From Acidaminococcaceae bacterium (GTDB lineage Bacteria; Bacillota; Negativicutes; Acidaminococcales; Acidaminococcaceae), in NCBI GenBank assembly GCA_944390935.1, contig CALXRU010000010.1, positions 1 through 58,521 of the forward strand: a stretch of DNA of 58,521 nt. Direction: 5' to 3'. Positions 50,630 through 58,521 of this stretch are shown here, piece after piece (position 1 is the first letter of the stretch; the number at the start of each line of letters is the position of its first letter). The position numbers were made by a program, and so were the translations under genes. The notes under the pieces were generated by a model. The model was not told the origin of the DNA, did not search any database, and saw only the letters and a list, made by a program, of their open reading frames with translations.

Positions 50630-51760
50630 TTAACATCTCTCAATTAACAGCGCCGTGCCAACGCCGCCCGCCGCTGCAACCGAAGCCACGCCGTACCTGC
50701 CGCCGCGCTTTGCCAGCGATTTTAACAGGTGCAGCAAAATAATCGCGCCGGAAGCGCCGTAAGGGTGCCCGTATGCCAGCGCGCCGCCGAAAATATTGTA
50801 GCCGTCCTCGTGCCCGGGAAACGCACGGCTGAACAGCACGTCGATAACGGCAAATGCTTCGTTCAGTTCAAAACAATCTATCTCATTATGCGTAATCCCT
50901 GCTTTTTGCAGCAGCGCCTGCACCGCCAGCACCGCGCTTTTGGGGCTCACCAGCGGGTCGCCGCCCACGGCCGCGCTGCAACGCACTTTGGCCTGCACTG
51001 CAAGGTTGTGCGCTTTGGCGTAGCCTTCACTCGTCAGCAGCACAAACGCCGCGCCGTCATTTGTCAGGCAGGCATTGGCCGCATTGGTAAACCTGCCGCC
51101 CTCCAAAACGCAGGGCAGCCTGTCCAGCAAACGCTGGCTCATTCTGGGGCGGATGCCTTCATCACGCACCGCGCCGAAGCAGGGCACGATAATATCGTTT
51201 AACACGCCGTCCGCCGCTGCCTGCGCCGCCAGCTTGTGGCTGCGCAAAACCCACGGGTCGCTTTCCGCACGGCTGATGTGCTCGCGTTCCGCCGTCAGCT
51301 CCGCGCCCTCCAGCATCACCGTTTCGCGGTGGATGTCAGGCATAAACTTGGCGACGCTGTACGTTTCTTCGCCTTTATAATCCGGGTGGTTGGCGTTGTA
51401 TCCGCGCCGCGGCTGGGTACTGGTGCTTTCAAAGCCACCGGCGATAATCACGTCCGCCTCGCCAGCTTCTATTTTAGCCGCCGCCATCGCCACGGCTTCC
51501 AGCGCGCTGCCACACTGCACATCGACGCTTACGGCGGGTATCGTTTCATCAAGCCCGGCCTCCAAAGCCGCCAGCCTTGCAATGTTGCCGCCTGCGCCCA
51601 CACCGTTGCCCGCAATAATCTGCTGCGGCACAGCGTTATATTTTTTTACAACTTCTTTCAGCACCGCCGCGCCCAAAAGTTCTGCCGGTACGTGCTTATA
51701 CACGCCGCCTGTCAGCCCCACATAGGTGCGCAGCCCGCCGATTAAACAAACCCTGTCCAT
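50630..51760 (-). CDS. Thiolase-family protein lacking the second catalytic cysteine
   Basis: A 376-residue thiolase fold. The nucleophile is Cys83 (SVDVQCGSALEAV), with NEAF in CFELNEAFAVIDV and the histidine in AYGHPYGASGA. The C-terminal motif, normally with the acid/base Cys (CxGGGxG), reads SVAAAGGVGTALL: the cysteine is replaced by alanine near residue 362. Claisen condensation or thiolysis would therefore need another base. The ATG at 51760 overlaps the BioY stop (TGATG). Equivalent in context to B. subtilis YhfS. Confidence 0.82.
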   Translation of the reverse strand: MDRVCLIGGLRTYVGLTGGVYKHVPAELLGAAVLKEVVKKYNAVPQQIIAGNGVGAGGNIARLAALEAGLDETIPAVSVDVQCGSALEAVAMAAAKIEAGEADVIIAGGFESTSTQPRRGYNANHPDYKGEETYSVAKFMPDIHRETVMLEGAELTAEREHISRAESDPWVLRSHKLAAQAAADGVLNDIIVPCFGAVRDEGIRPRMSQRLLDRLPCVLEGGRFTNAANACLTNDGAAFVLLTSEGYAKAHNLAVQAKVRCSAAVGGDPLVSPKSAVLAVQALLQKAGITHNEIDCFELNEAFAVIDVLFSRAFPGHEDGYNIFGGALAYGHPYGASGAIILLHLLKSLAKRGGRYGVASVAAAGGVGTALLIERC

Positions 51761-52308
51761 CAACGTCCGCCGCCAATCGCCCTTTGTACCGGCGCAGTGA
51801 TGTACGCCGCCGCCACGCATTTAACAATGTCCATCGGGATGAACGGCAAAGCGCCGGTAATAATTGCTTTTTCCCAGCCGATACCGGTCAGCAGGTTAAG
51901 CTGCGCCACGCCGAACAGATAAATTACCGGTATGCCGACAACCACGCCCAGAAAGGCACAGCGTTTAAAGCCGTAATTATTGCCGCGCAGCCAGCTGATG
52001 ACAAACGCCGCTGCCATAAAGCCAAAAATATAACCGCCGGTCGGTCCAAACAGCTTGCCCGGGCCGCTGGCACCGCCGGTAAACACCGGTATGCCCGCCA
52101 GCCCCATCAAAAGGTATGCGCTCATGGCTATCACTACCTGGCGCGGCGTCAGCAAAAAGCCCAGCAGGTTAACAAACACCGTCTGCAACGATATCGGCGA
52201 CAGCGAAAACGGCAGCGGGATAATGACATACGCCGACACGCAGTTCATCGCCATTAAAAGCGCCATCTTTACCATATCGCGCGTGCCGCCTGTTTTTGCC
52301 TGTACCAT
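51760..52308 (-). CDS. bioY: BioY, biotin ECF transporter substrate-binding component
   Basis: A 182-residue, six-helix S component. Hallmarks are PLPFSLSPISLQTVFVNLLGFLL, GLAGIPVFTGGASGPGKLFGPTGGYIFGF and GWEKAIITGALPFIPMDIVKCVAAAYI. It takes up biotin with shared EcfAAT parts not encoded here. It lies between the hotdog and thiolase genes in a BirA-controlled operon. Confidence 0.93.
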   Translation of the reverse strand: MVQAKTGGTRDMVKMALLMAMNCVSAYVIIPLPFSLSPISLQTVFVNLLGFLLTPRQVVIAMSAYLLMGLAGIPVFTGGASGPGKLFGPTGGYIFGFMAAAFVISWLRGNNYGFKRCAFLGVVVGIPVIYLFGVAQLNLLTGIGWEKAIITGALPFIPMDIVKCVAAAYITAPVQRAIGGGR

Positions 52309-52309
52309 G

Positions 52310-52843
52310 TTACCGCCCCTTTACCGCAATGCTGAACAGCTCGCGCCCGCCGCAGTAGCCGTCCAGTGCTTCGCCGTTTTTATATACGTCAATCGTTTCG
52401 CCTGCAAACGCCGGCATTTTAAACTTCACATCCCAGTTCAGCGGCATCGGCTTATCAAGCTCGCGCCACAAGCGCTCAACCATGCACAAGCCCGGCACAA
52501 CCGGGTTATCACCGCGGTGGATGGAATTGGTATCGTTCACCGCGTCAAGGTAAGCGTTAATTTCGTCCTTGTCAATCACAAAGCTCAACAGCTTTTCGCC
52601 CTGCGGCACAACCTCGGGCATCTCACCGGCGCGCACCAGTGGACGCAGCAGCGTAACCGTCAACGAAGCAGCGCCTTCGCGGTAAGCTTCCATCACGCCC
52701 ATGCGGGGCGGAGCCATTTTTACCGGGCGCGTTAAATATTCACCGTTTGATAAATCTGTTGCGCGGATTGCGGCCTTGGCCATTACCGCGCCGTCGTAAG
52801 TCGGGCCGTTGTATTCTGATAAAGCCCTGATAAGTTTTAACAT
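52310..52843 (-). CDS. Hotdog-fold protein (MaoC/thioesterase-like)
   Basis: A 177-residue protein, the first of the BirA-controlled operon. The central segment AVNDTNSIHRGDNPVVPGLCMVERLW resembles the hydratase 2/MaoC active loop (Asp, His in DxNxxH). It has one N-terminal extension and one hotdog domain. Its place beside an acyl-CoA ligase and a thiolase-type enzyme suggests action on an acyl-CoA. I do not recognise a closer family. Confidence 0.65.
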   Translation of the reverse strand: MLKLIRALSEYNGPTYDGAVMAKAAIRATDLSNGEYLTRPVKMAPPRMGVMEAYREGAASLTVTLLRPLVRAGEMPEVVPQGEKLLSFVIDKDEINAYLDAVNDTNSIHRGDNPVVPGLCMVERLWRELDKPMPLNWDVKFKMPAFAGETIDVYKNGEALDGYCGGRELFSIAVKGR

Positions 52844-52867
52844 AGTTCACCACACCTTTACGTTTTA

Positions 52868-52896
52868 ATTATAAGTTTTGCCGTTTTTATTGTCAA
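52868..52896 (-). promoter_or_regulatory. Promoter of the hotdog-bioY-thiolase-ligase operon
   Basis: TTGACA-N17-TATAAT on the minus strand, both boxes perfect. The -35 lies inside the left half of the BirA operator, which explains repression by biotin-bound BirA. Confidence 0.85.
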
Positions 52897-52922
52897 CCTT
52901 TTATCTCATTGTGGTTAACATT
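52889..52922. promoter_or_regulatory. BirA (biotin repressor) operator
   Basis: ATTGTCAACC-N14-GGTTAACATT: two inverted half sites matching the known Firmicute BirA site (TTGTTAACC-N14/15-GGTTAACAA) with 8 of 10 arm positions symmetric. It overlaps the promoter of the BioY operon and is 57-80 bp from that of the divergent MATE gene. Confidence 0.85.
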
Positions 52923-52978
52923 ATTTTTTCAGACTTTTGCGAATTTACCGCCGCAGGCATTTTTTTACATTTATATGC

Positions 52979-53006
52979 TTGTAAATGCCATGCAAACTGC
53001 TATAAT
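52979..53006 (+). promoter_or_regulatory. Promoter of the MATE transporter gene
   Basis: TTGTAA-N16-TATAAT, 34 bp upstream of the start codon. Confidence 0.6.
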
Positions 53007-53039
53007 AAAAGATATTTTTCCGTACCAAAGGAGCATATC

Positions 53040-54392
53040 ATGCCTAAAATAAAACACGCCGAAGGCACACAGAAGCTTTCGGTTTTTAAAATGACCTGGC
53101 CTATTTTCATCGAGATACTTTTGCAGATGATGGTCGGCAACGTGGACCAGTTCATGCTCAGCCACTACTCGCAGCACTCCGTCGCCGCCGTCGGCAACGC
53201 CAACCAGATAATCAACATCGTCATCCTCGCGCTCAGCGTTATCAGCATGGCGGCAACCATTTTAATTGCCCAGCACCGCGGCGCGGGCAACAAAGAAAAA
53301 GTCGCCGAAGTCTGCACCGTTTCGCTGCTGGCAAATATGGTTTTCGGCGTAATCATCAGCGCGGCGCTGTTTATTTTTGACGGCTTCTTTTTGGGGCTTC
53401 TGGACGTACCGCCGGATATCTGGGACGAAGCGTCACTGTTTTTACGCTACATTGGCCTCTTTATCGTCGTGCAGTCGGCGTATATCTCGTTCATCTCCTT
53501 CTTCCGCGGCTATTCGCTGCTGAAAATCACCATGATTTGCTCCGTTGTGATGAACCTTATCAACATCGCGGGCAACTGCGTGCTTATCCACGGCCTCGGG
53601 CCGATTCCCTCCATGGGCGTTCTGGGCGTAACCATCAGCACCAACACCAGTAAAGTGCTGGGGCTGCTGCTCATATTATACTTCTTCCGCAGGTTTATTG
53701 ATGTTAAACTTTCGTTTAAATATCTGCGCCCCTTCCCCAAAAACACGCTGTATAAAATTTTATACCTCGGTTTGCCCTCCGGCGGCGAATCGCTTTCCTA
53801 CCAGATTTCGCAGATGGTTATTATGCGCTTTGTCAACGTCATGGGCATCGTCGTCATCACCACCAAAATTTACGCCTACATCATCGCCATGTTCTCGTAC
53901 ATCTATTCGCAGGCGCTGGCCATGGCAACGCAAATTATCGTCGGCTTTTTAATCGGTGCGGGCGACCTTGACGCTGTGGAAAAGCGCGTATGGAAAACCA
54001 TCCGCCTGTCGGTTTTAATCAGCACCACGCTTACGCTGATTTTATTTTTTAACAGCGACCGCATTTACGGCATTTTTACCGATAACCCCGAAGTGCTGGA
54101 GCTGGGACGGCACATCTTTTTGATTGAAGTGTTCCTTGAAGCCGGGCGCGCCGTAAACATGGTAATGGTTATGAGCCTGCAGGCGGCAGGCGATATCAAA
54201 TGGCCGGTAACGACGGGGCTTGTTTCCATGTGGAGCGTGGCAACGCTGGGCGCGTGGTTCTTCGGGCTGCATCTCGGCTGGGGCCTCGTCGGCGTATGGC
54301 TTGCCATGTGCCTTGATGAATGCCTGCGCGCGCTTGTCTTTATCTACCGCTGGAAAAGCGAAGGCTGGCGCAAAAACAATTTGCTGGAGTGA
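53040..54392 (+). CDS. MATE-family efflux transporter
   Basis: A 450-residue, 12-helix transporter. It starts FKMTWPIFIEILLQMMVGNVDQFMLSHYS and has AATILIAQHRGAGNKEKVAEVC and a second repeat with LPSGGESLSYQISQMVIMRFV and ATQIIVGFLIGAGDLDAVEKRVWK. It probably exports cationic compounds against Na+ or H+. I start at the ATG at 53040 (AAAGGAG seven bases upstream); a longer frame to 52878 runs through the promoter. It diverges from the BirA-controlled operon. Confidence 0.9.
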   Translation: MPKIKHAEGTQKLSVFKMTWPIFIEILLQMMVGNVDQFMLSHYSQHSVAAVGNANQIINIVILALSVISMAATILIAQHRGAGNKEKVAEVCTVSLLANMVFGVIISAALFIFDGFFLGLLDVPPDIWDEASLFLRYIGLFIVVQSAYISFISFFRGYSLLKITMICSVVMNLINIAGNCVLIHGLGPIPSMGVLGVTISTNTSKVLGLLLILYFFRRFIDVKLSFKYLRPFPKNTLYKILYLGLPSGGESLSYQISQMVIMRFVNVMGIVVITTKIYAYIIAMFSYIYSQALAMATQIIVGFLIGAGDLDAVEKRVWKTIRLSVLISTTLTLILFFNSDRIYGIFTDNPEVLELGRHIFLIEVFLEAGRAVNMVMVMSLQAAGDIKWPVTTGLVSMWSVATLGAWFFGLHLGWGLVGVWLAMCLDECLRALVFIYRWKSEGWRKNNLLE

Positions 54393-54403
54393 TTCCTATA
54401 TAC

Positions 54404-54438
54404 AAAAAGAGTCTGATACTTTGATATGCTCTTTTTTA
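54404..54438 (+). terminator. Terminator of the MATE gene
   Basis: AAAAAGAG / CTCTTTTT stem with a 17-base loop, followed by TTATTTT. Confidence 0.65.
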
Positions 54439-54504
54439 TTTTGCCTGAAATACACACCACCCTTGCATGTTTTTCTGTATACAAGGATACTTCTGTTGAA
54501 ACTA

Positions 54505-54533
54505 TTGCAATTAGTAACTTTTTTTAATAAAAT
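54505..54533 (+). promoter_or_regulatory. Promoter of pyruvate carboxylase
   Basis: TTGCAA-N17-TAAAAT, 31 bp upstream of the start codon. Confidence 0.6.
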
Positions 54534-54564
54534 ATGTACAGTGCTATCCGAAGGAGGGTAAACT

Positions 54565-57500
54565 ATGCAAAAAATTAAGTCTGTATTGGTTGCCAACCGC
54601 GGCGAAATCGCCATCCGCGTTTTCCGCGCCTGCAATGAGCTTGGCATCCGCACAGTAGCAATTTATTCAAAAGAAGATACTCTTTCGCTTCACCGCAACA
54701 AGGCGGATGAGGCTTACCTCGTAGGCGAGGGCAAAGGCCCTATCGACGCTTACCTCGATATCGAAGACATCATCCGCATTGCGCATGAGCATGATGTCGA
54801 CGCTATCCACCCCGGCTACGGCTTTTTGAGTGAGAACAGCGACCTTGCCAAACGCTGCGCCGAAGAAGGCATTATCTTTATCGGCCCGCGCCTTGAGCAT
54901 TTGATTATGTTTGGCGACAAAGTTAACGCACGCGAGCAGGCCAAACTTGCCGGCATCCCTATGATTCCGGGCAGCGACGGCCCTGTTGACAGCATTGAAG
55001 ATGTGTACCGTTTTGTGCAGGCACACGGCTTCCCGATTATGCTGAAAGCAGTTAACGGCGGCGGCGGACGCGGCATGCGCATGGTTAACAGCAACGAGGA
55101 TTTGGAAACCGTTTACAATATGGCCAAGTCCGAAGCTAAAAAAGCTTTTGGCAGCGATGAAATTTACCTTGAAAAATATCTGGAAAGCCCGAAACATATT
55201 GAAGTACAGATTTTGGGCGATATGCAGGGCAACATTGTGCATTTGTTCGAGCGCGACTGCTCCGTACAGCGCCGCCACCAGAAACTGGTAGAAATCGCAC
55301 CGGCGTTCTCTCTCAGCCCCGAGCTGCGCAATGATATCTGCAACGCAGCCGTTAAGCTGATGAAAAACGTAAATTACCTCAGCGCCGGCACGGTTGAATT
55401 TTTGGTTACGCCGGACGGCAAGTTCTATTTTATTGAAGTTAACCCGCGTATTCAGGTTGAACATACCGTTACCGAAGAAATTACCGGTTTTGATATTGTA
55501 CAGACCCAGATTAAAATTGCCGAGGGTTATTCCCTGCACAGCAAGGAAATCGGCATCCCCGAGCAGGACAAAATCACCAGTTTCGGCCATGCCATTCAGT
55601 GCCGTATTACCACGGAAGACCCGGCCAACAACTTTATGCCCGATACCGGCAAGCTGATTGCTTACCGCAGCGGCGGCGGCTTTGGCGTGCGTCTGGACGG
55701 CGGCAATGCGTTTACTGGTTCTGTTATCACCCCGTATTACGATTCGCTGCTGGTTAAGGCTACCACCCACGGCCTGACCCATCAGATTGCCATTACCAAA
55801 ATGCTGCGCTGCTTAAAAGAGTTCCGTATCCGCGGCGTTAAAACCAACATTCTGTTCCTTGAAAACGTACTGGAACACCCCAGCTTTGCGGACGGCAGCT
55901 ACAACACTTCGTTTGTTGATGAAAACACCGAGCTGTTCATCTTCCCGAAGACGCTGGACCGCGGCACCAAACTTTTGCATTACATTGCCGATGTTACCGT
56001 CAACGGTTACAACAACGTCGGCGTGCAGCCGAAACCGGAATTTGCGCCGCTGAATATGCCCAAACCGTTTAAAGGCACTTTGCCGGACGGCACCAAGCAG
56101 ATTTTGGACGCGCAGGGACCGGAAGCGCTCTCCAAATGGGTTATGGACCAGAAGGAAGTGCTGTTTACCGATACCACCTTCCGCGATGCGCACCAGTCAC
56201 TTCTGGCAACCCGTATGCGTACCAACGATATGTTAAAGGTTATCCGGACCACGGCGGGCAAGCTGCCCAACCTGTTCAGCTTTGAATGCTGGGGCGGCGC
56301 TACTTTTGACGTTGCTTACCGCTTTCTGGACGAAAGCCCGTGGAAACGCCTTGAGCAGTTCCGCGAAAAATGCCCGAACATTCTGTTCCAGATGCTGCTG
56401 CGCGGCGCTAATGCCGTTGGCTACACCAGCTATCCGGACAACGTCGTTAAAGAATTTATCCGCCTGAGTGCGAAAAACGGCGTTGATGTGTTCCGCGTGT
56501 TCGACAGCCTGAACGGTATTGACAACATGCGCCTGTCGCTGGACGCTGTACGCGAAGTTGGCAAATTTGCCGAAGCAGCACTGTGCTACACCGGCGATAT
56601 TCTGGACCCGCGCCGCGATAAATACGACCTTAAATACTATGTAACGATGGCGCAAGAGCTGGAAAAAACCGGCGCTAACTCCATCTGCATTAAAGATATG
56701 GCAGGTTTGCTGAAACCTGAAGCTGCTTACCAGCTGGTTGCGGCGCTGAAAGATGCCGTTAACGTGCCTATCCACCTGCATACGCACGAAGGCAGCGGCA
56801 ACAGCATTTACACCTACGCACGCGCTATCGACGCAGGCGTTGACATTGTAGACGTTGCCATGAGCGCTATGTCGAACGGCACTTCGCAGCCCAGTGCTGC
56901 CAGCCTGTACTACGCATTAAGCGGACATCAGCGCCAGCCGCACCTTGACGTTAACGCACTGAACGAAATGTCCCGTTATTGGGAAACCGTGCGCCCGTAT
57001 TACAAAGCAATCGACAACACCGTTTCTTACCCCAACCCGGAAGTTTACATCCACGAAATGCCGGGCGGCCAGTACAGCAACCTGCAGCAACAGGCTAAAG
57101 CAGTCGGCCTCGGCGAGCGTTGGGAAGAAATTAAGGACATGTACCACCGCGTTTCCATGATGTTCGGCGATATCATCAAAGTAACGCCGTCCTCCAAAAT
57201 GGTTGGCGACATGGCACTGTTCATGGTGCAGAACGACCTTACCGAAGAAGACATTTACGCTAAAGGCGAAACCTTAAGCTTCCCTGCTTCCGTTGTGGAA
57301 TTCTTTGAAGGACGTTTAGGTGTTCCGTATCAGGGCTTCCCGCAGAAATTGCAGCAAATCGTTCTGCAGGGACGCAAACCTCTCGACGGCCGTCCCGGTG
57401 CTTCCCTGCCTCCGGCAGATTTTGAAAAAGTACGCGCTACCCTTGCGGAAATGGGCGCGCCTACCAGCGACGAAGCCGTAAGCAGCTACTGCCTGTATCC

Positions 57501-58005
57501 GAAAGTATTCAGCGACTGGGCAGTGCGCAACGCAGAATACGGCGACGTTTCCGTACTTGATACCCCGACCTTCTTCTTCGGCATGAAGACCGGCGAAGAA
57601 ATCAAGGTTGAAATCGAACAGGGCAAAATGCTCGTCATCAAGCTGCTGCAAATCGGCGAAGCAAACGAAGACGGCATCCGCACCATCTTCTTCGAGTTCA
57701 ACGGTCTGCCGCGCGAAATTGACGTTAAGGACCGCAATGTAAAATCCACCAACGTCACCCGCAAAAAAGCCGACAAAACCAACCCTGGTGAAATCGGCGC
57801 AACGCTGTCCGGCTCCGTTGTTAAACTGCTGGTTGAAAAAGGCGCCGCCGTTGAAAAAGGCACGCCGCTTATCGTAACCGAAGCCATGAAGATGGAAACT
57901 ACCATCGCAGCGCCCATCAGCGGAATTGTATCGCAAATCCATGTATCCGCAGGCAGCCGAATCGAAAGCGGCGACTGCCTCATGGAAATCGAAATCAAGG
58001 CTTAA
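54565..58005 (+). CDS. pyc: Pyruvate carboxylase
   Basis: A full-length 1146-residue enzyme. The biotin carboxylase domain (1-450) has NRGEIAIRVFRACNELGI, HPGYGFLSENSDLA, the ATP-grasp loop NGGGGRGMRMV and EVNPRIQVEHTVTEEITG. The carboxyltransferase domain (about 530-1000) has DTTFRDAHQSLLATR, the carbamylated lysine region SICIKDMAGLL and HLHTHEGSGN. The C-terminal biotinyl domain ends with TEAMKMETT, biotin on Lys1109. It converts pyruvate to oxaloacetate for anaplerosis. AAGGAGGG precedes the ATG. The nearby BioY locus would supply the cofactor. Confidence 0.97.
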   Translation: MQKIKSVLVANRGEIAIRVFRACNELGIRTVAIYSKEDTLSLHRNKADEAYLVGEGKGPIDAYLDIEDIIRIAHEHDVDAIHPGYGFLSENSDLAKRCAEEGIIFIGPRLEHLIMFGDKVNAREQAKLAGIPMIPGSDGPVDSIEDVYRFVQAHGFPIMLKAVNGGGGRGMRMVNSNEDLETVYNMAKSEAKKAFGSDEIYLEKYLESPKHIEVQILGDMQGNIVHLFERDCSVQRRHQKLVEIAPAFSLSPELRNDICNAAVKLMKNVNYLSAGTVEFLVTPDGKFYFIEVNPRIQVEHTVTEEITGFDIVQTQIKIAEGYSLHSKEIGIPEQDKITSFGHAIQCRITTEDPANNFMPDTGKLIAYRSGGGFGVRLDGGNAFTGSVITPYYDSLLVKATTHGLTHQIAITKMLRCLKEFRIRGVKTNILFLENVLEHPSFADGSYNTSFVDENTELFIFPKTLDRGTKLLHYIADVTVNGYNNVGVQPKPEFAPLNMPKPFKGTLPDGTKQILDAQGPEALSKWVMDQKEVLFTDTTFRDAHQSLLATRMRTNDMLKVIRTTAGKLPNLFSFECWGGATFDVAYRFLDESPWKRLEQFREKCPNILFQMLLRGANAVGYTSYPDNVVKEFIRLSAKNGVDVFRVFDSLNGIDNMRLSLDAVREVGKFAEAALCYTGDILDPRRDKYDLKYYVTMAQELEKTGANSICIKDMAGLLKPEAAYQLVAALKDAVNVPIHLHTHEGSGNSIYTYARAIDAGVDIVDVAMSAMSNGTSQPSAASLYYALSGHQRQPHLDVNALNEMSRYWETVRPYYKAIDNTVSYPNPEVYIHEMPGGQYSNLQQQAKAVGLGERWEEIKDMYHRVSMMFGDIIKVTPSSKMVGDMALFMVQNDLTEEDIYAKGETLSFPASVVEFFEGRLGVPYQGFPQKLQQIVLQGRKPLDGRPGASLPPADFEKVRATLAEMGAPTSDEAVSSYCLYPKVFSDWAVRNAEYGDVSVLDTPTFFFGMKTGEEIKVEIEQGKMLVIKLLQIGEANEDGIRTIFFEFNGLPREIDVKDRNVKSTNVTRKKADKTNPGEIGATLSGSVVKLLVEKGAAVEKGTPLIVTEAMKMETTIAAPISGIVSQIHVSAGSRIESGDCLMEIEIKA

Positions 58006-58042
58006 GGCAGATAAACAAAAATTACATACCGCACATATAAAC

Positions 58043-58075
58043 AAACCACCCGCAGAACAATCTGCGGGTGGTTTT
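58043..58075. terminator. Bidirectional terminator between pyc and the amidase gene
   Basis: AAACCACCCGCAGA / TCTGCGGGTGGTTT, a perfect 14-bp stem with loop ACAA, between convergent genes. Confidence 0.9.
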
Positions 58076-58104
58076 GTGTTTACTTATTCAATTTAGTAAT
58101 AAAT

Positions 58105-58521
58105 TTACAGTACCGGCTCTTTTCTCATATCAGCTGCTTTTTCATAAGCACGCGCAAGCAATAACAAGCGTTTTTCAGACCACGGTTCACCAATAAATTC
58201 CATGCCTACCGGCACGCCAATCGGCGCAGTATCTCCTGCCGGAGCAAAACCTGCCTGCACAACTACCGATGGGAAACCGGTTACAGAACACAATACGCCG
58301 TTACGCTGTTTCTGCGAGTCCCCTATTTTGCAGACAAGCTGTTGCTGGTGCGGATAAACTATGCAATCAAGTTTGTTATCAGCAATAAGCTTTACAATCT
58401 TATTTTTAACTGCTTGCTGTCTTAATAATTTTTCATTATAGTGCGCAGAATGAGTGGAAAGTTTCAACGCATCTTCCATATTTCCTTTATCTACCGGATG
58501 ATATTTACCACTATCGTAAAT
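58105..58521 (-). CDS. Amidase family protein, C-terminal part (cut by the window end)
   Basis: The last 138 residues of an amidase-signature protein; the frame stays open to the window edge, so the start and the catalytic Ser-cisSer-Lys region lie outside. Visible family features are CIVYPHQQQ, SVTGFPSVVVQAGF, PIGVPVGMEFIGEPWSEKRLLLLARAYEKA, the usual C-terminal helix. The internal ATG at 58479 is not a start (no ribosome site, and the upstream residues YDSGKYHPVDKGN continue the fold). Substrate unknown. Confidence 0.82.
   Translation of the reverse strand: MYDSGKYHPVDKGNMEDALKLSTHSAHYNEKLLRQQAVKNKIVKLIADNKLDCIVYPHQQQLVCKIGDSQKQRNGVLCSVTGFPSVVVQAGFAPAGDTAPIGVPVGMEFIGEPWSEKRLLLLARAYEKAADMRKEPVL

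Noticed and set aside
52878..53039. Upstream start of the MATE transporter at 52878
   Set aside because: The extra residues span the BirA operator and the promoter TTGTAA-N16-TATAAT; the ATG at 53040 has AAAGGAG.
1..58521. tRNA, rRNA, insertion sequences, prophage genes, CRISPR arrays or origin of replication
   Set aside because: I looked for these while reading and saw no supporting sequence (no transposase or integrase frames, no tandem spaced repeats, no dnaA-box clusters). A covariance or profile search could still find something I missed by eye.

Overview
The window looks like chromosome from a diderm Firmicute (Negativicutes, possibly Acidaminococcaceae-like; genus not determined). TonB/ExbB/ExbD and a TonB-dependent outer-membrane receptor require an outer membrane. 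The rest has a Firmicute flavour: BMP-family lipoproteins, a SpoVB-like flippase, a fused cobA-hemD inside a hemACDBL operon, a BirA-operated BioY locus and strong AGGAGG-type ribosome sites. I saw no rRNA, tRNA, CRISPR array, insertion sequence or replication origin.

Layout. 0.1-4.6 kb: two universal stress proteins and the membrane/ATPase part of a BMP-type nucleoside ABC importer; its likely binding protein is 36 kb away at 40.55 kb. 4.6-11.1 kb: FAD oxidoreductase, DUF190, HAD phosphatase and a TrpXYZ-type ABC importer with two tandem binding proteins. 11.3-11.6 kb: a compact locus with all the parts of a par/Fst-like type I toxin-antitoxin system (29-codon hydrophobic peptide, convergent antisense RNA, direct repeats, shared terminator). 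11.6-15.4 kb: a SorC regulator, VOC protein, LsrF-like aldolase and DhaK/DhaL operon.

15.6-28.4 kb is the most unusual region: a tetrapyrrole/iron uptake island in which a TonB receptor, ChaN-like haem-binding lipoprotein, TonB-ExbB-ExbD and a FecBCD-type ABC importer are encoded with three nitrogenase-superfamily proteins (NifH-like, NifE/D-like, NifN/K-like). An MsbA-like exporter lies next to it. All three transcription units carry the same inverted-repeat operator, GTTAG-N6-CTAAC (four copies, the exporter copy degenerate), so they probably form one regulon. My inference is that imported haem or another tetrapyrrole is reduced by a nitrogenase-like enzyme in the cytoplasm, for iron release, detoxification or cofactor remodelling.

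29.2-35.9 kb: precorrin-2 dehydrogenase, hemA, hemC, cobA-hemD, hemB, hemL, i.e. synthesis from glutamyl-tRNA to uroporphyrinogen III and precorrin-2, with no protohaem branch here. 36-41.6 kb: an exported HD-domain protein, small secreted protein, M23 peptidase, SpoVB-like flippase and BMP binding protein. 41.7-49.3 kb: UvrA-like ATPase, a pantothenate operon (panD, panC, panB, PanG-type reductase) behind a candidate attenuator leader, and an AT-rich DUF262/HNH gene likely acquired by transfer. 49.4-52.9 kb: acyl-CoA ligase, thiolase, BioY and hotdog protein under a textbook BirA operator. 53-58.5 kb: MATE transporter, pyruvate carboxylase (a biotin enzyme) and a truncated amidase at the right edge.
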